A stretch of DNA of 64,000 bases from Spongiactinospora rosea (GTDB lineage Bacteria > Actinomycetota > Actinomycetes > Streptosporangiales > Streptosporangiaceae). Shown here in pieces: positions 40,620-49,634 of this stretch. The stretch's first letter is position 1. Each line of letters begins with the position of its first letter. The notes beneath the pieces were generated by a model. That model was given only the letters and a program-made list of their open reading frames with translations. It had not been told where the DNA came from and did no database searches. Where the stretch lies: assembly GCF_003315795.1 (NCBI RefSeq), contig NZ_QMEY01000023.1, positions 62,001 to 126,000 on the forward strand, written 5' to 3'. Position numbers and translations under genes: made by a program.

Positions 40620-42986
40620 CTAGAGGAACACGCGGTCGCGCCAGATGTCCATCGGCCGGCGCGGCCGGTCGCCGTACAGCGCGGCCAGGTCGGGCAGCCC
40701 GCCGCAGGCCCACAGCGCGGCGATGGTCTCCGCCGCGGGCACGCCGTCCGGGCCGTAGGTGTCGGTACCGACCGCCGGTACGCCCGTCGGGGCCACCAGC
40801 GAGGCCAGCCCGCGCCCCGGACCGGCCTCACAGAACAGGTCCGTGACCGCCGCGACCCGCCCGACCGCGTCCCAGAACCGCACCGGGGCGAGCAACTGCG
40901 CGCGCAGCAGCATGGCCAGGTCGTCGTGGCGGCCTACCGGATGCCCGGTGACCGTCGAGATCAGCGTGCGCTCCGGAGCCGCGAACGACACGTCCCGCAG
41001 GCACTCGTCGAACGGTTCGACGCAGGCCGCCACATGCGGCGAGTGGAACGCCCGGGACACCGGCAGCACGATCGCCTCGATGCCCTCGTCGGCGGCCCGT
41101 TTGGCGATGGCGGCCACCTCCGGGTCGCGCCCGGACAGTACGTGGACGTTCGGGCCGTTCTGCGCGGCGATCACCACGCCGGTCCCGGCGACCAGGAGTT
41201 CGGCCTGCTCCCTGGAGGCGGCCACGCTGACCATGCCGGTGCCGGGCGCGCCGAGTTCGCTCATGATCTGGCCGCGCCGCCGTACCAGCCTGCGGGCCTG
41301 GCGGACCGACATGCAGCCCGCCCACACCAGGCCGGTGATCTCGCCGATGCTGTGCCCGATGGCCGCGCCCGCGTTGAGCCCGAGCCGGTCAAGTTCGCCC
41401 AGCGCGACCAGGGACGCGTCCATGATCGCGGGCTGTGCGACGGCGGTGTCGGCCACCCGCGCGCCGCACAGGGCCGCCGCCGGGCCGCGTCCGGCGTCCT
41501 CGGGGCGGCGCACCGGCGCGCCCTGGCCGGGGAACAGCAGCGTGACCCGCCCCCGCACGGCCAGGCCGATGAAGAGCCCCGGCTGGGCGAGCAGGCGGCC
41601 CACGGCCAGGTCGGTGCGTTCGGCGGCGCGGCAGGCGCGTTCGGCGAGCTGTTCGGCGGTGCCCGCGATGATCGCCACCCGCAGCGGTCCCTGCGGCGGC
41701 TGCCCGGCCAGGTCGCAGGCCAGGTCGTGCAGTTCGCCCTCGGACCAGCGATGAGCCTGGTCGGCGATGCGTTCGAGCACCGGGCGCACGGCCCGCATGT
41801 CGGCCCCGGACACGGCGAAGACGAGCGGTTCGGCGGCGGAGGGCGGCGGCCAGGTCCTGGCCCTCGGATGGGACGTCCGGCGCGGGGCCTGGCCGTTCAG
41901 CGGGGCGCTCGGCGTGGTCCGGTCCCTGATGACCAGGTGGGCGTGGACCCCGTCGGGGCCCATCGCGCTCACTCCCGCGTAGCGCGAGCCCTCCGGCCAC
42001 GGCTCGCGTCCGGCGAGCAGGCGTACCGGGGCTCCGTGCCCGGCCAGCAGCTCGTGCCTGCGTCCGGCGCCGGTGGACGGCGGCAGTACGCCGTGCGCGA
42101 TCCCCAGCGCCGCCTTGATCAGCCCGGCCACGCCGGACGCGGCCCCGGTGTGGCCGATGTTGGCCTTCACCGAGCCCACCACCGGACGCCCCCGGCTGCG
42201 TCCGTACGGCTTCCCGCCGGTCAGCAGCTCGATCAGCGGGGCCAGGTCGGCCGCGTCGCCCGCCGCGCCGCTGTGGCCCTCGAACAGCGCGACCTCCTCC
42301 GGAGGCGCGTCCGCGTGGGCGTAGGCCCGGCGCAGGGCCAGCAGTTGCGCCTCGGCGGGGGTCCGCGCGATCGGGCCCTCGCCGCCCGAGGACGCCACGC
42401 CCCACCCGGCGATCTCGGCGTGGACGCGGATGCCCCGCTCGGCGGCGTCGCGGGCGCGCATCAGCGCGACCACCCCGCAGCCCTGGCCCGGCCAGTGGTG
42501 GTCGGGCCGGGTGAGTTCGAGATCGACGCCGCCCGCCAGTACCAGGTCGGCACCCTCGTCGCGGAGCGAACGGCACGCGGTGATCACCGCCAGCAGCGAC
42601 CCGGCGCACCCCGCCTCAAGATCGTGGGCGCCGCCCAGGAACCCGAACTTCTCGCACACCGCCCCCGCCACCGGATCGCCCGGCCCGCCGAGCAGCGCGC
42701 CGATCGGGTCGCCCGGCACGCCCATCACGACCTTCACCCGCCGCCGGTCGATGCGCCCGGTGGAAAGGCCGCTCGCGTCCGCGATGGCCCGCGTGGCGGC
42801 CCGTACCGCCAGGAACGGCGCCGGGTCCGCGTCCTGCGGCGGTTCCAGGCCCTCGACCCGGGCCTCCCGTTCGGTGCCCCGGCCGGGCAGGAACGCCCGC
42901 CGCCGCCACAGCACGTTCTCCCACAGCGCTTCGGCGTCGGGCGCGTCGGGAAAGATCCCGGCCATACCGATGATCGCGACGTTCAT
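40620..42986 (-). CDS. Free-standing ketosynthase-acyltransferase (KS-AT) didomain protein
   Basis: A 788-residue protein. KS half (1-420): IGMAGIFPDAPDAEALWENV, catalytic Cys in EAGCAGSLLAVITACRS, His in LFEGHSGAAGD and His in KANIGHTGAASGVAGLIKAA, all retained though the surroundings differ from ordinary KS domains. AT half (440-760): LLFPGQGAPVRR, catalytic Ser in GHSIGEITGLV, then VSRAFHSPHVA, closest to malonyl-type ATs. No ACP, KR, DH or TE is present. In modular enzymes a KS-AT always has a carrier; here it must use one encoded elsewhere or act on CoA substrates. It is the last gene of the minus cluster from 46185, starting 118 bp after the toroid gene. Confidence 0.87.
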   Translation of the reverse strand: MNVAIIGMAGIFPDAPDAEALWENVLWRRRAFLPGRGTEREARVEGLEPPQDADPAPFLAVRAATRAIADASGLSTGRIDRRRVKVVMGVPGDPIGALLGGPGDPVAGAVCEKFGFLGGAHDLEAGCAGSLLAVITACRSLRDEGADLVLAGGVDLELTRPDHHWPGQGCGVVALMRARDAAERGIRVHAEIAGWGVASSGGEGPIARTPAEAQLLALRRAYAHADAPPEEVALFEGHSGAAGDAADLAPLIELLTGGKPYGRSRGRPVVGSVKANIGHTGAASGVAGLIKAALGIAHGVLPPSTGAGRRHELLAGHGAPVRLLAGREPWPEGSRYAGVSAMGPDGVHAHLVIRDRTTPSAPLNGQAPRRTSHPRARTWPPPSAAEPLVFAVSGADMRAVRPVLERIADQAHRWSEGELHDLACDLAGQPPQGPLRVAIIAGTAEQLAERACRAAERTDLAVGRLLAQPGLFIGLAVRGRVTLLFPGQGAPVRRPEDAGRGPAAALCGARVADTAVAQPAIMDASLVALGELDRLGLNAGAAIGHSIGEITGLVWAGCMSVRQARRLVRRRGQIMSELGAPGTGMVSVAASREQAELLVAGTGVVIAAQNGPNVHVLSGRDPEVAAIAKRAADEGIEAIVLPVSRAFHSPHVAACVEPFDECLRDVSFAAPERTLISTVTGHPVGRHDDLAMLLRAQLLAPVRFWDAVGRVAAVTDLFCEAGPGRGLASLVAPTGVPAVGTDTYGPDGVPAAETIAALWACGGLPDLAALYGDRPRRPMDIWRDRVFL

Positions 42987-43104
42987 GGCGGCCCCCGTTC
43001 GTTGCCAGACGTCCCCGGGCGGCCCTCGCCCCTCCCCGCCCACCGCCGCCTATCGCCCGAAAGTAACGATCCCCCAGGATGCGCCTCAAGCACGGCACTC
43101 CCCG

Positions 43105-44175
43105 TCAGGGCAAAGAAACGTCCCCGAATCTGTGACAGGCGGGGGTCGCGCAGGGGGCCGCGGGGATCGGGCCGGGCGCGGCGGCCTCGCGGAAGATCGC
43201 GCCGGCCGGGGAGTCGGCGGCCAGCGCCTCGGCGGCCAGGACGACCGCCGCCGCGGTGTAGGAGGAACGCTCGTGCGGGAACCACGCCTCGTTCGCGTAC
43301 TGCCAGCCGGTCCAGTAGGAGCCGTCGTCGTGGCGCAGCCGCTGCATGTCGGCGAACACGGCGAGCGCCCGGTCGCGGTCTCCGGTGGCGTCCAGGGAGA
43401 GCACCAGCTCACAGGACTCCGCGCCGGTCACCCACGGCTGGTCGGAGACGCACCGCACGCCGAGGCCGGGCACCACGAAGGTGTCCCAGCCGGCGGCCAG
43501 GCGCTCGGTCGCGGCGGGGCCGCGCAGCGCGCCGCCGAGCACGGGGTAGTACCAGTCCATCGAAAAGCGGCTCTTGTCGGCGAACGCCTCGGGGTGCGCG
43601 GCGATCACATGGGCCAGCCGGTCGGCCGCGAGTTCCCATTCGGGCTGCGGGTCGCCCAGCCGCTCGGCCAGCCGTCCGGCGCAGCGCAGGCTCTGGTGGA
43701 TCGAGGAGCAGCCGGTGAGCAGCGCGTGCGAGCCGGGGGTGCCGTCCGCGGCCCGCTCCCAGACGATCTCGCCGCGCGCGGTCTGCAGGTCGAGGGTGAA
43801 GTCGAGCGCCCGGCGCACGACGGGCCACAGCTCCTTGGCGTACGCCTCGTCGCCGGTCACCAGCAGGTCGTGCCACACGCCCACGGCGATGTACGCCGCG
43901 TGGTTGGACTCCCCGCCGTGCTCGACCGCCACGCCGCCGCAGACCTTCATCGGCCACGAGCCGTCGGCGCGCTGGTGGCGGATCAGCCAGTCGTAGCCCG
44001 CCCTGGCCTGCGCGAGGAGCCCGGCCGAGGTCATGGCCATCAGGCACTCGACGTGGTTCCAGGCGTCGACGTGGCCGTCCGGCCAGGGCACGCCGCCGTC
44101 GTCGTCCTGGGCGGCGGCGATGCTGCGCGCGGTCCGCACGACCTGCTCATGGGTCAGCACGCCGGGGACGTTCAT
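43105..44175 (-). CDS. Squalene-cyclase-fold (alpha/alpha toroid) protein, annotated prenyltransferase-like
   Basis: A 356-residue protein of the alpha/alpha-toroid class. QW-like motifs occur at AAAQDDDGGVPWPDGH (about residue 20), RHQRADGSWPMK (about 65) and RHDDGSYWTGW (about 295), and the helices alternate in the expected way. The DxDD or DCTAE catalytic motifs of terpene cyclases are absent. The conserved DAWNHVECLMAM, SMDWYYPVLGGALRG, and ESCELVLSLDATGD stretches suggest a specific enzyme subfamily, perhaps a glycan or lipid-binding hydrolase. Its ATG overlaps the methyltransferase stop by 4 bp, so they are coupled. Confidence 0.8.
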   Translation of the reverse strand: MNVPGVLTHEQVVRTARSIAAAQDDDGGVPWPDGHVDAWNHVECLMAMTSAGLLAQARAGYDWLIRHQRADGSWPMKVCGGVAVEHGGESNHAAYIAVGVWHDLLVTGDEAYAKELWPVVRRALDFTLDLQTARGEIVWERAADGTPGSHALLTGCSSIHQSLRCAGRLAERLGDPQPEWELAADRLAHVIAAHPEAFADKSRFSMDWYYPVLGGALRGPAATERLAAGWDTFVVPGLGVRCVSDQPWVTGAESCELVLSLDATGDRDRALAVFADMQRLRHDDGSYWTGWQYANEAWFPHERSSYTAAAVVLAAEALAADSPAGAIFREAAAPGPIPAAPCATPACHRFGDVSLP

Positions 44176-44885
44176 GCCGGCTTCCGCGCGTAGAGGACCA
44201 CGCTCTTGCCGATCACCGGGTTGAGCACGGCCTCCGCCAGGCGGGTCACCAGCGGGCGTTCCATGATGTCCCAGACCAGCAGGTCGTGGTACGCCTTGGC
44301 GAGGGGGTGGTCGTCGTTGTTCACCCCCACCGCGCACTTGAGCCACCAGTACGGCGTGTGCAGCCCGTGGGCGTAGTGGTGGCCGCCGACCTCAAGTCCT
44401 GCGGACTTCAGCTTGGCCGCCAGCTCCGCCAACGTATATATCCGGACATGTCCGCCGGGCGCGGTGTGGTAGTCCTCATCCAGCGCCCAGCACACCCGCT
44501 CCGGCAGGAAGCTCGGCACCGTGACCGCGAGCCGTCCGCCCGGCTTGAGCACCCGGACGATCTCGGCGATGGCCGTCACGTCGTCGGGGATGTGCTCCAG
44601 CACCTCGGCGGCGATCACCCGGTCGAAGCGGCCGTCCTCGAACGGCATGGCCAGCGCGTCGCCCACCAGCGTCTCGCCGGTCGCGCCCACCGGGATCTCA
44701 CCGGCCTTGTCCATCGCCGCGATCATCCCGGCGACCTTCTCCAGCTCCTCGGCGTCCTGGTCGAAGGCCACCACGTCGGCGCCGCGGCGCAGCACCTCGA
44801 AGGCGTGCCGGCCGCCGCCGCAGCCCAGGTCGAGCACCCGGTCGCCGGGGCCGACCGGCAGCCGCCCGAAGTCCACCGTCAGCAC
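44172..44885 (-). CDS. Class I SAM-dependent methyltransferase
   Basis: A 237-residue methyltransferase. VLDLGCGGGRHAFEVLRRGA (motif I), VVAFDQDAEEL, GDALAMPFEDGRFDRVIAAE and VLKPGGRLAVTVPSF (motif III) are the Methyltransf_11/UbiE-like core. GTG 44885 has GGGGGAGG 5 nt upstream; an upstream frame extension is antisense noise. Placed between the GT4 and toroid genes with 25 bp and -4 bp spacing, it belongs to one operon and likely methylates the same glycosylated product. Confidence 0.88.
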   Translation of the reverse strand: MLTVDFGRLPVGPGDRVLDLGCGGGRHAFEVLRRGADVVAFDQDAEELEKVAGMIAAMDKAGEIPVGATGETLVGDALAMPFEDGRFDRVIAAEVLEHIPDDVTAIAEIVRVLKPGGRLAVTVPSFLPERVCWALDEDYHTAPGGHVRIYTLAELAAKLKSAGLEVGGHHYAHGLHTPYWWLKCAVGVNNDDHPLAKAYHDLLVWDIMERPLVTRLAEAVLNPVIGKSVVLYARKPA

Positions 44886-44910
44886 GGGAGCCTCCCCCCG
44901 GGCCGCGCGG

Positions 44911-46185
44911 TCACCACGCCCGCCGCCGTGTCCGCCGGCGAAGGCCCTTGGACTGGACCGCGATGGCCTCGCGGTACGCCTCCGCCGTGCGCATCGCGAC
45001 CACCCGCCAGGTGTACCGCTCCATCGCCCGGTCATAGCCGGCCCTGCCGACCCGCTCGCGTTCGGCCGGTGAGTCGTGCAGCCTGCGCAGCGCCGCGGCC
45101 AGCTCGTCCGGCTCGCCCGGCGCGACCATCACCGCCGCGTCGCCGACCACCTCGGGCAGCGCCCCGGTACGGCTGGCCACCAGCGGCGTGCCGGACGCCA
45201 TGTGCTCCACCGCGGGCAGCGAGAAGCCCTCGTACAGCGAGGGCACCACGGATATCTCCGACGTCGCGATCAGCTCGCCCAGTTCCTCGTCGGAGATGCC
45301 GTGCACGAACCGCACCCGGTCGCCCAGGCTCAGCTCCGCCACCAGCTTCTCGGTCGGGCCGCCCGGGGTGGGCTTGCTCACCACGGTGAGATTCACGTCG
45401 CGCTCGGTGGCCAGCTTGGCGACCGCGCGCAGCAGCGTCGCCACGCCCTTCATCGGGGAGTCGGCGCTGGCCACGGCGACGATCGACCCCGGCCGCTTGG
45501 GCAGGTGCGGGCGCGGGTGGAAGACGCGGGTGTCCACGCCGAGCGGGATGAGCCGCATGTTGGCCTGCGGCACGTTGAAGTCACGGTGGATGTCGGCCAG
45601 CGAGGACTCGCTGACCGTCAGGATCGGGTTCAGCCGCGGCGCGACGTGGCTCTGCATCCGCACGAACCCGTACCAGCGGCGCAGTGACACCTTGCGCTGT
45701 CCCTCCGCCTCGGCCAGCTCGATCCGCCGGTCCACGCTGATCGGGTGGTGGATGGTGCCCACGACCGGGAACAGCTTCTGGATGCCGAGCAGGCCGTACC
45801 CGAGGATCTGGTTGTCCTGGACCACGTCGAAGTCGCCCACCCGGGCGCGCAGCTCCCGCAGCGCGCGCAGGCTGAACGTCAGCGGCTCGGGGAAGCCGCC
45901 CGACCACATCGTGCCGACCTCCAGCAGGTCGATCCAGTCGCGGTACTCGTACAGCTTCGGCGTGCGGAACGGATCTTCGTCGCGGTAGAGGTCCAGGCTG
46001 GGGACCTTGGTCAGGATGACGCCCTCGTCCAGCTCCGGGTACGGCTGGCCGGAGAAGACCTCGACCCGGTGTCCGAGGCCGACCAGCTCGCGGCTGAGGT
46101 GGCGGAGATACACCCCCTGGCCACCACAGGTCGGTTTGCTGCGATAGGAGAGCAATGCGACCCGCAGCGCCTCCGCACCTGCCAC
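44911..46185 (-). CDS. GT4-family glycosyltransferase
   Basis: A 424-residue GT-B-fold glycosyltransferase. N-terminal VALLSYRSKPTCGGQGVYLR, donor domain with SIVAVASADSPMKGVATLLR, VVPSLYEGFSLPAVEHMASG (the ExxxxxxxE nucleotide-sugar motif) and GTPLVASRTGALPEV. It would transfer a sugar from a nucleotide donor to a lipid or small acceptor in the cytoplasm. GTG 46185 is used because the preceding GGAAGGAGG is a ribosome site. Divergently arranged with the GDP-mannose dehydratase gene, which may make its donor. First gene of the four-gene cluster. Confidence 0.9.
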   Translation of the reverse strand: MAGAEALRVALLSYRSKPTCGGQGVYLRHLSRELVGLGHRVEVFSGQPYPELDEGVILTKVPSLDLYRDEDPFRTPKLYEYRDWIDLLEVGTMWSGGFPEPLTFSLRALRELRARVGDFDVVQDNQILGYGLLGIQKLFPVVGTIHHPISVDRRIELAEAEGQRKVSLRRWYGFVRMQSHVAPRLNPILTVSESSLADIHRDFNVPQANMRLIPLGVDTRVFHPRPHLPKRPGSIVAVASADSPMKGVATLLRAVAKLATERDVNLTVVSKPTPGGPTEKLVAELSLGDRVRFVHGISDEELGELIATSEISVVPSLYEGFSLPAVEHMASGTPLVASRTGALPEVVGDAAVMVAPGEPDELAAALRRLHDSPAERERVGRAGYDRAMERYTWRVVAMRTAEAYREAIAVQSKGLRRRTRRRAW

Positions 46186-46462
46186 GGGACCTCCTTCCAC
46201 GCCCGTCAGCGGCCCCTGGCAGGGGCGGGGTACACATGTACCTTGAAGATGACCTTAGTCGCGAACCTTACCATCCGGTATTTCGGGTGACGCCGAGGTG
46301 GAATTGTGTACCACCTCACTACGCGCCGGGGCTGAACTGCGACGTTGGGTCGACCGAACGCGGCTCGGTGTAACGGGTTCTAGCTAGGGCGGGCGGGAAT
46401 CCCGAGTCACCGGCATGGGGGTACATTCGCGTCACGACACGACGTGTAGTGATGGAGGACCG
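46186..46462. promoter_or_regulatory. Divergent promoter region of the KS-AT/glycosyl cluster and gmd
   Basis: 277 bp between the GT4 and dehydratase genes. A near-palindrome GGTACACATGTACC (46229-46242, two central mismatches) lies about 45 bp before the GT4 start, and a GGTTCTAGCTAGG sequence near 46376 on the dehydratase side. No clear -35/-10 pairs. Shared control of both arms is plausible. Confidence 0.4.
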
Positions 46463-47491
46463 TTGGCCAGGCGCGCGCTCATCACCGGCATCACCGGGCA
46501 GGACGGTTCCTACCTCGCCGAGCACCTGCTCGCCGCGGGATACGAGGTCTGGGGGCTGGTACGCGGCCAGGCCAACCCGCGCGTGTCGCGGCTGCGCAAG
46601 CTGCTCGGTGAGGTACGGCTGGTCCGGGGCGACCTGCTGGACCAGGGCTCGCTCATCTCGGCGGTGGAACGCGTACGCCCGGACGAGGTCTACAACCTGG
46701 GCGCGATCTCGTTCGTGCCGATGTCGTGGGAGCAGGCCGAACTGACCGCGGAGGTCACCGGGATGGGCGTGCTGCGGATGCTGGAGGCCATCCGCGTGTG
46801 CTCGGGGGTGTCGTCGTCGCGGACGGCCGACTCATCCGGGCAGATCCGCTTTTATCAGGCTTCGTCGTCGGAGATGTTCGGGCAGGTACGCGAGACGCCG
46901 CAGAACGAGCGCACGCCGTTCCACCCGCGCTCGCCGTACGGCGTGGCCAAGACCTACGGCCACTTCCTCACCCAGAACTACCGCGAGTCCTACGGCATGT
47001 TCGCCGTCTCCGGCATCCTGTTCAACCACGAGTCGCCGCGCCGCGGCGCGGAGTTCGTCACCCGCAAGGTGTCGCTCGGCGTGGCGCGGATCAAGCTCGG
47101 CCTGGCCGGTGAGCTGCGGCTGGGCAACCTGGAAGCGCGCCGCGACTGGGGCTACGCGGGCGACTACGTGCGCGCGATGCGCCTGATGCTCGCCGCCGGC
47201 ACCCCCGAGGACTACGTGATCGGCACCGGCCGCACCCACACCGTGCGCGAACTCGTCGAGGCCGCCTTCTCCGCCGCGGGGCTCGACTGGGAGCGCCATG
47301 TGGTGCGCGATCCGAGCCTGCACCGCCCGGCCGAGGTCGATCTGCTGTGCGCCGACCCCAAGAAGGCCAGGAGCCACCTCGGGTGGGAGCCGTCGGTCTC
47401 GTTCGAGGAACTGGTCGCGCAGATGGTCGAGTCGGACATCCGGCTTCTTTCCGACGGCGGCGACCCCGACCAGGAGTCCTCCTGGCCGTGA
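46463..47491 (+). CDS. gmd: GDP-mannose 4,6-dehydratase
   Basis: A 342-residue short-chain dehydrogenase/epimerase-type enzyme converting GDP-mannose to GDP-4-keto-6-deoxymannose. ALITGITGQDGSYLAEHLLA (NADP loop GxxGxxG), NLGAISFVPMSWEQAELTAE, FYQASSSEMFGQV (Ser/Thr catalytic), SPYGVAKTYGHFLTQNYRES (YxxxK), and FNHESPRRGAEFVTRKV, all Gmd hallmarks. Start is TTG 46463, 5 nt after GGAGG; the upstream extension is unlikely. It probably feeds GDP-6-deoxyhexose to the divergent GT4 gene. No GDP-fucose synthase or reductase neighbours it. Confidence 0.92.
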   Translation: MARRALITGITGQDGSYLAEHLLAAGYEVWGLVRGQANPRVSRLRKLLGEVRLVRGDLLDQGSLISAVERVRPDEVYNLGAISFVPMSWEQAELTAEVTGMGVLRMLEAIRVCSGVSSSRTADSSGQIRFYQASSSEMFGQVRETPQNERTPFHPRSPYGVAKTYGHFLTQNYRESYGMFAVSGILFNHESPRRGAEFVTRKVSLGVARIKLGLAGELRLGNLEARRDWGYAGDYVRAMRLMLAAGTPEDYVIGTGRTHTVRELVEAAFSAAGLDWERHVVRDPSLHRPAEVDLLCADPKKARSHLGWEPSVSFEELVAQMVESDIRLLSDGGDPDQESSWP

Positions 47492-47598
47492 CCTGGTGGT
47501 GATCTGGCGGTGATCGCTGAATATCGACGGGATCGCCCACGGCAGCGGTACCTCAGGTAGCTTTGCAACACGGGGATTCGCGTTCGTGGAGGGTGGTC

Positions 47599-48351
47599 GT
47601 GCTACCTCATATCCGGGTGTCTGACGTCGAACGGGACCGTGCCAGCGAGATCCTTCGCGAGCATTTCGCGGTGGGCAGGCTGCGCGACGATGAGCTGATG
47701 GCCCGCCTGGACGCGGCGCAGACCGCCCGCAACTGGGGCGATCTTCAACGCCTCCTCGCCGACCTGCCGCCCATCCCCGGCATGGCCCTCCAGCCGGTGC
47801 CCCCGCCGTACCAGGGGCCGCCCAAACCCCCGCGCAAGCCCGGCGCCCCGTACAGCACGGCGGCCTGGGTGTGCTTCGGGCTCGGGTTCGTGACCTGCGG
47901 TGTGGGGTGGATCCCGGCCATCGTGTTCGCCCTCATGGCGACCTCGGCCAACAAGGAGACCGACCCTGAGGGGTCCCGGCTGACCCGCAACCCCGGAGCG
48001 CACATCGGCGGCGTGATCGCCGGTGTGCTGGCCTCGCTGGTCGCCATCGGCGTGGTGGTCGACACCGCCCAGCCGGTCCACGAGATCACCATGCAGGTCA
48101 TAGGCGAGGGCGGCGCCGAGGTGCGCACCGTCGTCGACGGCGACTCCGAGTCCACATCGACCGACCTCCCGTACTCCGACAGCCAGAGCGTCAAGGGCTC
48201 CTTCGGTGAGCTGAGCATCCGGGCCCAGGTGCCCGACGACGCCAAGGACTCCGACCAGGAACTGACCTGTGTGATCAAGGTGGACGGGGTCGAGGAGCGG
48301 ACGTCGTCGGGCAAGGGCGGCTGCTCGGCCGACTACGAGGCAGACGACTGA
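47599..48351 (+). CDS. DUF1707 and MmpS-like membrane protein
   Basis: A 250-residue protein. Residues 1-60 (IRVSDVERDRASEILREHFA, RLRDDELMARLDAAQTARNW) are the DUF1707 helical domain of actinobacteria. Two membrane segments follow (WVCFGLGFVTCGVGWIPAIV and IGGVIAGVLASLVAIGVVV). The C-terminal exported part (VHEITMQVIGEGGAEVRTVV, LTCVIKVDG) resembles the MmpS beta domain with a Cys pair. MmpS proteins assist RND transporters of lipids, but no MmpL is nearby. GTG 47599 follows GGAGGG. Its 3' end overlaps the P450 gene by 19 bp, tail to tail. Confidence 0.78.
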   Translation: MLPHIRVSDVERDRASEILREHFAVGRLRDDELMARLDAAQTARNWGDLQRLLADLPPIPGMALQPVPPPYQGPPKPPRKPGAPYSTAAWVCFGLGFVTCGVGWIPAIVFALMATSANKETDPEGSRLTRNPGAHIGGVIAGVLASLVAIGVVVDTAQPVHEITMQVIGEGGAEVRTVVDGDSESTSTDLPYSDSQSVKGSFGELSIRAQVPDDAKDSDQELTCVIKVDGVEERTSSGKGGCSADYEADD

Positions 48352-49559
48352 CGCAGGTCCACCGGCAGGGTCTTGATGCCGTTGATGAAGTTGGAGCGCA
48401 GCCTGCGGGCCTCGCCGGTCTGCGTGATCCGCGGGAAGCGCCTGGCCAGCGTCTCGAACAGCACCCGGAGCTCCAGCTTGGCCAGGTGGTTGCCGAGGCA
48501 GAAGTGCGCGCCCCCGCCGCCGAAGCCGATGTGCGGGTTGGGGTCGCGGGCGATGTCGAAGACCTCGGGTGAGGCGAACACCGACTCGTCGCGGTTGGCC
48601 GAGGGGTAGAAGACCACCACCTTGTCGCCCTCGCTGATCTGCTTGCCGCCGAGGACGGTGTCGGCCGTCGCCGTACGCCGGAACATGTTCACCGGCGACA
48701 CCCAGCGCACGATCTCGTCGGCGGCCGTGGCCGCGAGCCCGGCCGGATCGGCCACCAGGCGGTCCCACTCGGCGGGGTTGTCGAAGAAGGCGAGCATCCC
48801 GCCGGAGGCCGCGTTGCGGGTGGTCTCGTTGCCGGCCACCACGAGCAGCAGCACGAACAGGTTGAACTCCTCGTCCGACAGCGTCTCGCCGTTCTCGTCG
48901 GGGCGGAGCAGGCGGCCGGCGATGTCGTCGCGCGGGCTTTCCCGGCGCTCGGCGGCCAGGCGGGTGGCGTAGGAGTAGATCTCGGTCGCGGCGTCCGCGT
49001 TGTCCTGGGGAGTGGTCGCGTAGTCCGGGTCATCGGTGCCGATCATGCGGTTGGACCAGTTGAACAGCTTGTCGCGGTCCTCCACGGGCGCGCCCAGCAG
49101 CTCGCAGATCACGTAGAGGGGGAGCGGCGCGGCGACGTCCCGGACGAAGTCGACCTCGTCACGGCCTTCGACGTCGTCGAGGAGCATCTCGCAGATCTCC
49201 TGGATGTGCTTCTCCAGCCTGGCGATCACGCGGGGGGTGAAGCCCCGGTTGACGAGGGCGCGGCGGCGGGTGTGGTCGGGAGGGTCCTGGTTGATCATCA
49301 TCAACCGCTGGATTTCGCGCTCGGCCTCGGGCAACTCGTCGAAGAGCGCGAGCCTGCGGTGGGAGGAGAACAACCCGGGGTTGCGGGAGACCTGGACGAC
49401 GTGCTCGTGCCTGGTGACGGCCCAGAAGTCGGGCCAGTCATTCGCGAGATCGCCAGGGTGCCGGAAGACGGGCTCATTGTCGCGCAACCAGCGGAACTGT
49501 CCGTGCGGGGGGCCGCTCTTGGCATGGCCGTCCGGATCCACCAGGTTGATGATCATCAA
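48333..49559 (-). CDS. Cytochrome P450 (CYP125/CYP142-like group)
   Basis: A 408-residue P450. I-helix VVAGNETTRNAASGG, ExxR in ADEIVRWVSPVNMFRR, and heme loop FGGGGAHFCLGNHLAKLELR with the Cys ligand. The N-terminus is soluble and of typical bacterial size. Overall signature (NLVDPD...GHAKSGPPH, HTRRRALVNRGFTPR) is closest to the CYP125/142 steroid-C26-type branch in my judgement, so a sterol or alkyl chain may be the substrate. It needs ferredoxin; the ferredoxin gene at 39.7 kb is not adjacent. The NTF2-like gene lies upstream on the same strand. Confidence 0.88.
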   Translation of the reverse strand: MMIINLVDPDGHAKSGPPHGQFRWLRDNEPVFRHPGDLANDWPDFWAVTRHEHVVQVSRNPGLFSSHRRLALFDELPEAEREIQRLMMINQDPPDHTRRRALVNRGFTPRVIARLEKHIQEICEMLLDDVEGRDEVDFVRDVAAPLPLYVICELLGAPVEDRDKLFNWSNRMIGTDDPDYATTPQDNADAATEIYSYATRLAAERRESPRDDIAGRLLRPDENGETLSDEEFNLFVLLLVVAGNETTRNAASGGMLAFFDNPAEWDRLVADPAGLAATAADEIVRWVSPVNMFRRTATADTVLGGKQISEGDKVVVFYPSANRDESVFASPEVFDIARDPNPHIGFGGGGAHFCLGNHLAKLELRVLFETLARRFPRITQTGEARRLRSNFINGIKTLPVDLRQSSAS

Positions 49560-49634
49560 ATCCCCTCGCCGGGCGCTCGTGTCGGCTGATGTGCCCTCAA
49601 ATCTAGCCCGGCCACCCGGCCGGTGGTCTTTCTG

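Noticed and set aside
40620..42986. Full type I polyketide biosynthetic gene cluster
   Set aside because: Only one KS-AT protein without ACP, KR, DH or TE; neighbours are glycosylation genes, so I describe it as an unusual cluster instead.
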